In this document: positions 24,101-36,100 of the stretch, in pieces
How positions within the stretch are numbered: the first letter of the stretch is position 1
Layout: each line of letters starts with the position of its first letter
Assembly (NCBI RefSeq): GCF_001417965.1
Contig: NW_018385128.1
Location: 229,341-293,340, forward strand
Reading direction: 5' to 3'
DNA: 64,000 nt
Source: Exaiptasia diaphana
Taxonomy: Eukaryota; Cnidaria; Anthozoa; Actiniaria; Aiptasiidae
The notes under the pieces: generated by a model
Database searches by the model: none
Seen by the model: the letters and a program-made list of their open reading frames with translations, nothing else
What the model was told of the DNA's origin: nothing
Position numbers and translations under genes: made by a program

Positions 24101-27100
24101 TTTATATTTGTGCTTGCGCATTCAACAAACCTGTTCCACAGATACTTCAAACTTGGGAAGTGATAAAACTGCTTCACGTATCTGTATAGGTGAGAAATTA
24201 TATTAATATGTGGACCTTACTTTCAATCCAGGAATCCCAGCCTGACCTTGTTGCTCAGTTGGTAGAATCCATGCATTCATCCCGATTCATTTCATTCAAA
24301 AATTGAATACAGTGTGGTAAAGGTACATACCTGGCTTCCGAATGGTGGGTGTCGATTGACAATCTAAAAAAAAAAAGCAAATGAAACAAATACTAATTTC
24401 AAGTAAATGATTTTTATATAAAGCCGAATAATTATTCTCTTTGCGCTTTGCGAGGGTGGCTATTTATTGTGAATTTCTCCCTTATTTTTTTCGGTTGATT
24501 TTAGTTTTTATTCGAGTAGATATATTAAGAAAACCTTTTCACTGTCCAGGAATACAAGTGATTGTGACTGATTTGGTGCATGGTCCCTTTCTCCTTGTGG
24601 CAATTAAATATTAAAATGTTAAGTTCGGTATTTAGAAAAATATTAATATTTGCTACCATATTATACCAATGATTCTTGCGCCGCAATGCGACGTCATATC
24701 TAATAGATATATTGTCCTCATACCAGCTCTATCTCACGAGGGTTGGTCTCTTCAATCTTCTTAAAGGAGGTCAGACCTGCATTCACCATCATAGTTGACA
24801 GCGTTGTTCCTTTTCAAAAATATCATAGAATGATTTAAGAAATGTCTATAAGTATAACTGACCGCTCACTAGCCGTGTCCTTATTCGTTTGCAAAGGTAT
24901 TACAGTTAGAAACGAGGCTGATACATTTGATTTAAGTTTATACCCAGGGCTCCCATTAGTAGTTAGCGCTTGGGTCCTGACGGTGTTACTCTGAGTTTTT
25001 GAATTTATGTTTAAATAAAGGACTTACGACTCTTATATATGACAAAGGTTTTCCTGTTACTGTTCGCATTATGAATGATAGCTTATCTAGTGTATACGTA
25101 CCAACTTTATCTATCTGCTTTGAAACGTGTTTAGAGTTTTCCCAAAGTCTGCAGCAAACAAACAAACAAACTCAGTCAACGTGGTTATCATAGCCACATA
25201 GTATATGGTACAGTTAGAGTATTAGCAAATCACAGGTTTCTATTGGTGATAACTTTATCCAACCTAGCTTTGTACAGCTTTCGCAGGCTTAACAGTATAT
25301 GAAAAGGTAAACTCCCTGAGCATAACAGTGAATAATGAAAGAAATTATGGTATTTCACTAGATTCCATACACAGATTCAGTTGGAATGAACAAAGAATTT
25401 TTAAAAAGCTCTCAGCTCTCAACCGTTCCCTGACTGACATCTTGAGGGTGCAATGATAAATAATTGCGAATGATTGTCTGTAAGGTGTGAAAGAAAGTTT
25501 CTCATTTCGATGCAAAGGCACGGCTACCTTTCAAGATGTTGCATGCAACCGTGAATGTTTTGTTCGTGGTCCACTATGTATGGAAAGTCGTGCATAATGT
25601 TACCTTGATTTCATGCATTTTGCGATAAGAATTGCATTTAGAAGTGCCTTGTAATCGTTTCTTAGCATCGACATCTCAACCAAACCTAAGAGAAATAACA
25701 ATGCAGGTCTACACATTTCGCTAGAACTATCACCATGCCATTAATAAATTGTTCTTTAGCCAAACTCGTGTCTCACACAAAGATTGGGGAAAAAGGTTAA
25801 AAGGAGACGTCCCAAAGTGATCCTTTGCGCGCTTATGTTATTATTTAGACTTTGTTTACATATGTCAGAACTCTCCATCATTCCAGAATAAAGGTTCGTA
25901 CTCCTGGTTCATAAGTTTTAATCGAACATCATGTTCGAAACAAAACATGTCCTCTTCCCGCGTTCACTCCACGCGTTCACTCCCTCTCTCGCAAAAAGTA
26001 TCTTAAAATGTCTCACAACATTCGGCATTTGTCAAACGAATAATAGCAAAGTATCTTTAATATTTTTAAAAATTCTTACTAGAACTCGATTTAAATTGCC
26101 TGTTTATGGCCAAAACTACAGATTGCGAACGCATATGGGACGGTCATTGGTAGCTAATTAGGCTATGAATTAGATGTTTCATTAGAGTCAAGAACGGACG
26201 CCGAACAGGATGAAGTAGAGACCGTTCAAGCTCGTCAAAGGAGGAGTGCAATATTAGTTACCTAATAACTGAATTATTAATGAGTATTCTTCTTCTCTTT
26301 GGTAGCTTCATTATAGTTTTGCTCTCGCAAAAATTCATGTAGCAGAACGAAAACCGCCTCGCAGGCTGTCCGTGAAGCAAACTGTTCCACAAATTCACTA
26401 TTATTTAACTGTGAAAGGCCCATTCTGTCCTTTTTTTCCGTCAAAGCTTCGTATATCTAGGCCTTTTGAACGTGATATGCCTCATGATCAGCTACTTCTT
26501 CTTTCCGGCGTGGACGACCGCAAGAAGATTTCGTTACGCTGATTTGGAGCCATTTCGGCAAACTAAGGCTACGTTCACACGGGGCTGGTTCCGTTCGGAA
26601 CCGTTTTAGTTTAGGCGCGCGTTCGCACTGGAACTGGCCTCATCTGAGGGTGGCAAAGTGTTGAGGTTTGGGGTCGGCTAAAAAGCCGTTCCACATTGAG
26701 GACAGGTCACTTCGAAGCATGAACGGATCCGTGTGAATACTGCTTCAATCCGTACCAAAATGTGGACGGTTCCGTGTGAACAGTTGCGGAACTGTCCTCA
26801 AACTTGACCGGCCCCGTGTGAACGTAGTCTAAAATAACACGTTTAAAAAGAGACTCAATATGTCGTAATAATTCAAGAAAATGACTATATGTTAAATAAA
26901 GAACTAATATATATCGAATTTATGAGGAAAAAACTAGAGATTTTAGAGATTTTAGACGGATTGTGTAAGCTAGTACTACGAATAATTTCGACGTCGTTGA
27001 AAATGGCGCTGATCAAGGTCTTAGCTGTAATTCGAGGCGCGCAAAGGATCACCCTGGGACGGCTACTTTAATGCGACAAAACGTGACAATAACGTTGCCG

Positions 27101-30100
27101 AGATGTCGTGGATAGCGATCACCCCCACTTGGTGATTACCCATTGGAGTTGGGAGGAACTGCAGTGGAATCCCAGTGTCCCTAACCATTTAGGAAAGGAA
27201 GGTCAGCTTTCGCGAAATCACGGGGAGCCGACGCGGTTTCCACAGAATCGGTCGAGAATCGAAATTGCTTTATCCTTGCACGTTAGCAGTGCCCAGCAAA
27301 TACTAGTCTTCTATAAGTAGATATTTGGACTTATTATATCATTTAATAGATTTTCATTTACGGAGCTTATTGCCTACGTTTTAATTAGCCCTTACTTACA
27401 GCGTGTAACTCGTTGACCTGAACGAAATATTTTCTGTGGAAAAATACAAAATGTATGAACATGTTGATAACTTAGTTTATCCTATTACATTGATTTAGTT
27501 TATCCTATTATATTGATTTCATCCAATCCCTGAGGTCGACATGCAAGGTGGAGACTATCGCAGCCTCCCCTTTTGTCGGGCTTCCGTTCCCTCCAAAAAG
27601 AAGAAGCAGCTTACCGTTACATCCTGATTTAAGGAAAAGTCCGTTATCGCAAGGCATCCCAAGGTTCCTTGAATTAGACTGGAAGTGATAAATAATGATC
27701 ATAAACACACCACCTCTACCCTTGTCGTCCCCCTCGAATTAATAGAAAGATCGGGGAAACATCATAATGATGGTGCAATAGCTGAGGATTCATGGTTAAA
27801 AATAAGAAAGATATATGAAAAATCAACTCAACTTGTTGCGTAACGTTAAGCCTTTAGGCACGACGCTTAGGAGCGACAATGTTGAGTGGTTTTGTGTCCT
27901 GACATTTTTCTCCATTAACAAAATACATCAGATGAAAACAAAGGGTCTCCCTATTGCCGCAAAATTAGTGAAACTACAGCATAGCTGTGAATGCACCACT
28001 GAACGCGGTCCTCAATTCAAGCCAACTAAAATATAATTATTATTAATAAATAACACAAACTATGAAAAAAAATAGCCTTCAATTCTTAGCATATATAATT
28101 GACAATCCTTTTTTGTACGTACCAGCTTACTTTTTGATCAGTACTTTTAATTTTCCCATTCACTGGAAACCTGCAATAAAGAGAAAATATTTATACTCTA
28201 GAATAGGTAAATAGTCATCAGTCTGTTGTTTAAGACTACTGCGCGGAAGCGGTACCTCGCTTGAATGGAACCTAATCATACGTTCTGAAACCATAGTATA
28301 CGTGTTTTGTATTTGTGTCAGTATACAAATTTATTAAAATTACCCAAGCACTTTTACAAGAGTGCATAATCAAACCATATATTAACTATGATCAATCACG
28401 CAAATATCTCATCTACAAAAGTTATTTTATCATTTGGATTTTTTGAGGGTTTGGGCCTCCTGTGTCTTATATTGTTGACCTTCGATATTGACACTAGACA
28501 TTACTAATATTCGTTGGCTTGATCGTCTCAATTTGCAGTCAAACACATTACGTGCATTTCTAATATCTATGCCATCTTCGTGCAAAATTATCGGTGTAGC
28601 TGAACCCGGGAAAATGGCTGTATTCGCAGTACGATATATCTTACAATGATCACTGAACTAAATGAAAGAATACTTCCTTAAGGTTAACTAAGTGTTCCAC
28701 AAGTCTAAAAGATGAAACAAGATAGTGGATGGGGATGGCTTATTTGTTTTGGTGGTTTTATCAATACTTTTCTAGCTGCTGCTTTTTATANCTGTGGCGG
28801 TGTTGTGTTATCGGCGCTTGTGGACACCTACCACATCTCAAGAAGCGAAGCAGGTAATGTCTACGTATAGAAAAGAATATCAGTATTGGTAGTAAACTCA
28901 ATATTTTCGATAAAGACTATGTGGATCGCGGTATTGTAACGTGTTGTGTGATTTTCACTGCGGTAAATTCCAAAATACGGTATATACACCTGATTGCAGA
29001 AACGTTGTCATATAGAAAATAGAACACTCGAATTTAGTAAATAGGAATAAATTAAAACAAGACAAAAGAAAGCGTTCAGCCTCAGTGATCTTCTGTTTCT
29101 TTTTAAATTATTTCTTTTTATTAAAATACAAATGTCCTATTTTTTTATGACAACGTTTTCGCAAGTAGGTTATTGCTGGTAAGTACATGCTTTTTTTAAA
29201 GAGGTTGACCACTGTTTTAGTATACAACAGACTCTTTTCATTGCGTGAAGACTTTTCCAAAACAAAAGTCGCAATACCATATAAGACTAATTTTCATCGA
29301 TTTGACGCTAGCGAAGCCTGTATCCACAAAAGACTGAAATTTAAACCTGATTAGAAATTTATCCTCGAGTCGCGGAAAAACGCAAATTTCTTGACTTTGG
29401 CTATTGTACAAAGAACGTGCTTTTTTGTTTGGTTTTAGCGAGTTCTTTGTGCAAGTCGTCAAATACAAAAAGGAGTCACTCTCTCTGAACTTGCAAAGGT
29501 ATATTACGGCATTGGAATAATATTATATATAGTGGATATTCCATCATTAAGGTCTCGAAAGAACATTCAATTGTCACTTTCGTCACAGAAAAATAGCGTG
29601 GTCGGCCTGCTGTTGGTTTTGAATGTATAAATTTTTATGTACGTATTCATTAATTTTTCTGGTTCACTTGGCTCGATTTTAAAATTGTCTATTATTATTT
29701 ATTTACAATTGTGTTCCGAGACATCAATTGTGTTCCGAGGCCATCCTGATATATTTTTCGGTTTCCCGTCGCTAATTTTTCAAAAATTAAAAGCATTGGC
29801 GTTCGCTCGTTTCAATGTCAATATTGACACATGCTAATTGCGTGACCATTGGACAATGGTTGTTGACAACGGAACCAACGCTTTTCACAAAATAAAGTGT
29901 AGTATAACTAAGTTATAATTTCCAAACAATTTGCAACTGAAGCCCAACTCCTTTCGTTCGTCCAATCGCCCTTTGAACCTTTCTTGAAATATATGGAACT
30001 CGATGCCAGAGTGGAGTGAATTCTTACAGGTGTTTGTAGCATTAGTCGGTCCAAGGGCGCTAGAACTGAAATTATGACCTATAAGATCCAAAAATTGCTT

Positions 30101-33100
30101 AATTTATCCAACATAAGATAGTCGATAATAAATAGTAAGTTTTACTTATCTGAAATATACACTGAAATGTCGTCTTAGACACTAAAAAGCACTTGATTTT
30201 ACGAAATTCATCCAAATGATCGTTACTCAAGCGGTTGTTGCTGAATTTATTACCGCTGTCCTTGTTGTACCAGCCACTGCTGTCTCGCCAGGAACGTTAT
30301 TAATTAACCGGATTAAAATCACTTTGCCCTGGCCTGTCTCTTTTGGTGTTCGGCCAGGGCAAAGTGATTTTAATCCGGTTAATTAATAACGTTCCTGGCG
30401 AGACAGCAGTGGCTGGTACAACAAGGACAGCGGTAATAAATTCAGCAACAACCGCTTGAGTAACGATCATTTGGATGAATTTCGTAAAATCAAGTGCTTT
30501 TTAGTGTCTAAGACGACATTTCAGTGTATATTTCAGATAAGTAAAACTTTATAATTTATTATCGACTAACTTATGTTGGATAAATTAAGCAATTTTTGGA
30601 TCTTATAGGTCATAATTTCAGTTCTAGCGCCCTTGGTTTGATTTTATCAGTTCAGTTGTAAGTATATTTATAAAACTTGTTTTTAATTTTAATTATTAAA
30701 ATAATGCATGAGCTATTACTACAATAAAGGCTGCCCATTTAATCAGGTGATTGACCTTGTAAATCTGATACAACACTGTGATGCAACACTAGTGTTGTAT
30801 AAGATTTACAACACGGTCGTCACCTCGAGAGAACCCAACACTAGCAAAGGTCTCAGTTTTAGTATCGCATCATAGACCTTCACTAGGTTTTGAAGCAATC
30901 ACAGACAGATAACAGAACTCGCTTATCCAACACAGATGGCTTGCTTTCCATGTGGGATGGATAATTGTTCAAAATGTTCTGTGTTGCAGTTGAATTGCGC
31001 ATGCTTAATAGCGACTAAACTCAGCAGGTACCTTAATTGTAATTTTTCGTCATTTATCTCACTGTAATCCATATTAATTTGTGTTGGAGTTTTATAAGTC
31101 GTTTACAACATTCGCGTCCGTGTTGTAAACTATACTTCTAGATAGTGCGTATGTAAATTTTCATACGAATTCAACGCTTTGGTGGCGAAATACAAAAGCC
31201 TTAGTTTGTGTGCAGGAGTTAAATGGTCAGCCCTTATTGGAGCAATAGCTTATGCATTATTAATAAGTTTTATAATCGCTTAAATCTTCATCAGAGAGTA
31301 AGCTACTGGACTCGAAGCTCGTATTCTAGATAACTTGACTATGCTCTTTGTGACTTTCTACTTGGTTTTTGAAAATAACGACTAATAAATTTTCACTTCG
31401 GGGTTTGAAACCCAAGAATACGCGCATCTATATGTAATATCCTGTCTTATCAATTTTCAAAAATAGCTAGTCCGACTTCACGCTCCAAGAGCGTCTAGTA
31501 TATTTTTTCCTTCTAGTTCTGCTTTCACCTCTGAATTTATTGGTGGATCTGGAATTTTCCCTAATGGAACTATTTCACATAAAGCCGCGTTTATAACATG
31601 CAAGAAAAAAAAATCGAATATCTGTACAAATTAATTGTCACAATTATAATTTCGAGGTTTGCGTATTTTTGGCACAAAGTTGTGTTACTATTAGACTTCT
31701 CAACATTATTTAAAGCAATCACTGATTTTAAATTTGAATCAATCAAATTATTAGCCATCGTTGTTTTTTATTTATACAAACAGATGCAACGGCAATGTCG
31801 TCATGCGCTTTATTCTCGAAAATTTAAAACAAAAATATTCTCTATAACCCTTACCTTAAATTAACGTAACTAACAGTCAAACTGCCCGCATCATGCAAAT
31901 GCCTGGCGGGTACATTTTAGGTGGCTACTAAAATTTGCATATTGAACACTTGAAAAACTCATTTGCATGTTAAAAGTTAGAGATTTTAAAGACTTGGTCT
32001 TCCTTTTAAAGCTCATGCTTCCTTTTTAATGCACTAGTCACTCCTCGTCCCCCGGGAAATACCGGGGAATTTAATGTTTGAGTGGTGTCAATATAAGACA
32101 TTTCCCCCGGTATTCGGGGGCACATTCGGAATATTCAAAGCTCATTAAAAATTCGAAAACCAACGTTATGACCATATTTGGAAAATTCCGCCGTTGGATA
32201 AGAGATTTAGGTCTCGTTCTGGTTGGCTAGGGTATATTGAATTGATCCAAATTAGGAAATGAGATGCAAATTAGATTTGAATATTCCAACGCATGGCACG
32301 GCGCTACACGTTTCAAAACCCTTTATAGGTTTCTGATACTAGTCAGTATCCTTTCCTGCGCAAATGCAGATTCCTTTCCATACCTGGAACCCACACTCTG
32401 ACCAACGCGAAGCCGTCAGAGTTCTTAACAATTTTCTCTCCTTTTCAGCGTCAATAACTACACTTCCTGCATCCTGCGTCTACCTATTTGCACCACTGAG
32501 CACCTTCATCTGTAACCAGTACGGCGCGCACACAGCTATCTTCCTTGGAGCTGTCATATCTGCTTTAGGAGCGATTACATCATCCTTTGCCACAAATGTC
32601 ACACCACTATACTTTTCCTACGGTGTTTGCGGAGGAATTGGAAGTAGCTTGCTTACCTTTCCAAATTTAATTATGGTATCCAAATACTTCAAAAGGAAGA
32701 TTTCAATAGCAAATGGCCTAACATTATCCGGGTCTTCAGTGGGTACATTCATCTTATCGCCCGTGATTCAACAGCTCTTTAGTGAACTGGGACTGAATAA
32801 TGGCTTTCGAGTTATGGCTTCCTTTTATCTTATTATATTCATACCAATCCTGCTTTTTCGCCATTTTAACACACACGAAGAAGGTGTGGAGGTGGAGAAA
32901 CCAAAATGGCTTAGTACTCATGTGTTTAGGAATTGTAACTACATCGTCTTTTTGTCCGCTATGTTTCTTTATCAGCTTGAACACATGGTTCCTTACATTC
33001 ATTTGGTGAGTCATAGATAATAATGAAACAGTAAGATCGTCAAAAGATTACCAAACATATAAATAATCACCGAAAAATAGTAAAAGCCGACGGGTTCCTG

Positions 33101-36100
33101 GTAGAAATGTATATGTTCTTATGTCCCAGCCAGTTGTAAGTCACAACTGGTTGCAAACGAGAAATCCAGGAAAAAAGATCTTCCAGGCAAGGAATACTTT
33201 CTAAGAATTTTTGCCAGGAAAAAAAAATCCAACTAAAAAAATATAAGTCGTTTTGATCATAAAAAACATTATATGAGCCTTTTTGACCTTAAAAACGTTT
33301 GTCAGTAACGAAATTATGTTAAAGAAGAAAGGGCGCTACATCAGATTTGCTTGTGAGATTGGCAACAATGTAGTCCAAAACACAGGCGTCCCAGGCTGGT
33401 ATCTTGTGGCTTATTAATGGCGCGAGCGTTCAGTGGTTCAAATCTCGGTCGAACCGCTTTAAAAAAAAAAATTTTTTCTGTTTTTTTTTCCTTCACTAAA
33501 TGGATCCTTATGTAGTTACGATATTTTTTCTGAATAAAATTTTCATTTTAAAGCTGTTTTTATATTTTTTTCTTACGTGGGGGAGAAAATATAAAAACAG
33601 CTTTAAAATTAAAATTTTATTCAGAAAAAATATCGTAACTACATAAGGATCCATTTTGTGAAGAAAAAAAAAACAGAAAAAAAAATTTTTTTTAAAGCGG
33701 TTCGACCGAGATTCGAACCACTGAACGCTCGCGCCATTAATAAGCCACAAGATGCCAGCCTGGGACGCCTGTGTCCAAAATCCCTTTCCCAGGAAAGAAA
33801 ATTGTACAATAACAGTTTTTAGAAGGGCAGACCACGACCGTATCTTGCTTCTCTCGTGTTTTTCAACTCCCACCGTGTTTATATCAGAGGACTGAACGGA
33901 CATGCGCGACGTTTTATATGTGATATTTAAAAAACGAGTAGGAGGATTTTATCATGAGATATAAACACGACGAGGCCGAAGGCCGAGTATTTATGTCCAC
34001 GATAAAACACCCAAACCTAAGAAACTACAATAAACATGAAATAAATAAAAAAATATCAATGAAAAATGAATAATTGATGAAGATATCTCCATCTGAGCAT
34101 GAGCAGTAATCAGCTTGGTTTAGCACATCCAAGCGCCACTATGTTTTAGTCTACTGTGACTCTGCAAATAAGTAATTTCAACTCGAGACCTAGTGAAGTT
34201 CTATGATGAGAGTCTAAAACTGAGAACTTTTCTAGTGTTGGGCACACATCGAGTTTCCGTAAATCAGTTGCAACACTGATGTTTTATGCATGAGTGTTAT
34301 AACTAACTGAACCGGTTAGTTATAAGACTCATGTTTAATTAATCAGTGTTTATAACTTGAGTTATAGATCCTTTCATGTGACCCATAGTTGAATGCTCAT
34401 TGGAAGAATGTCTACTGAATAATTCTTTCATGAGTTTTAGAATTCTTAATACAGCATACAACGTCAACTGCTTACTATAAGTTACAGCATACAGGAGGCA
34501 AAGAGTGTCTACTTAATTTAGAGAGTTGATAGGAACACGTGATTTCTCAGTGTCCATTTCGGCTATACTAGGACACAAACAGCGTGCTGCATTTTCGCGG
34601 GCCACATGTATGCGAGAAATACAAGCTACAAAAACAAAACAGCAACTTGAAGTGCATATTGTCCGTGTTTCTCGATTTTAATGGCCTGTATTTTTGTTGC
34701 GCATTGCCAGTGATCAGACAAGGCGAAAAATTACTCCAAACTTGAACAGCAAAAATGTTGTGAGACAAATTTTATGGTAATCACATTGTCTTTAACACTA
34801 CATGCGTTATTTTTCAGGTTCGATTTGCTGAAGATACTGGATCAAGTAAAGTCACAGCATCACTTCTAATTAGTATTATCGCGGGATCTTCGCTTGTTGG
34901 TCGACTATTTTGTGGCTGCATAGCTGACCTTGGCTTCTGTAGCCGACTTCATATTCTCCAAATTGCACTACTTTTCACCGCAGTGGCCACGGTATTAGTG
35001 ACACTAGCACAATCATTTGCTGGTATAGCGTTATACGCAGCAGTGTTTGGATTCAACGAAGGCATATACGTACTGCTGTTTATGGTCATTATACGAGATA
35101 TCGTTGGTATACAGTATATTGCCTTCTCCGTTGGCGTAGCTTATGGAATCTTGGGAATTCCTAAGACCCTTGGTCCTCTTTTAGCAGGATTTGTTTTCGA
35201 CTTAACTAGGAGTTATGCACTCGCTTTTACCTGTGCAAGTGTATTTGTGTTTTTTTCTTCAATACTTTTATCCTTTATAAACATTACTAGATCTTCACAG
35301 TTAACTTGCATTACGAATTCTAAGACATTACGATGCGACGAGGAGATAGTAACTTGCAAAGAGACAACAGTCTGATACGTTAATTTCCAGGAGTGGATCA
35401 AGGACTTTCTTCAGTCGTGTAGTTCCCCCGGGTAGTGGATTCTCGCTGCATAAAATTGTCATAGCGGAGACACAAATAGGGTAGTAGTCAAGGGTTTAGC
35501 GCATCAGGTGAGGTGCCCAGCCCTGCACCACTACTAATTTTATATAAAAAAAAAATATAGTAGAGAACGCTTATGTCATAACAACAACCAAATGACCGTG
35601 TTATGATTGAAGGATACATTTTTAAGCACTTTACAAGCCTTTATACAAATTTTTTGATCCTGGATATTTTCTCGACAGGGCCTGTCCACGCACGTGACAG
35701 AGAATGACCTGATTAGAGTATCATTAAAGTACCTTATTGTTGGTTTATTCTTGTCTTTATTGAGACCATTGAGTATTCTCTTTTCGCTGACTCGCAGCTT
35801 CACATCAGAAAATTCTTTGCATTTGGAAATAAGCGTAACCTATGCAATAAAAGCAATAACTTTTTCAACACTCTCAATCTTCAAAACAACTTTTTTCACA
35901 ATCAGCAGTGAAGATGTCTCACCATATCTGCTAAGCTTTCCGATCCTTCAACATTGAGAAACTGCTTCATTGTATCGTAAGCGATGCAGTAACGAGCCAT
36001 CAATTGACCAGGTTCTGCGTTATGGAACAGATATGTATACATGTATTTAGTATGCCAGCATGCTTGATATACTTCTGATTTTTTTTCGTAAGCTTATTAC

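Noticed and set aside
32364-32448. In-frame ATG upstream of transporter exon 2, as a possible separate start
   Set aside because: The SGWGW signature in the 28712 exon and a strong acceptor at 32447-32448 with matching phase support the spliced model.
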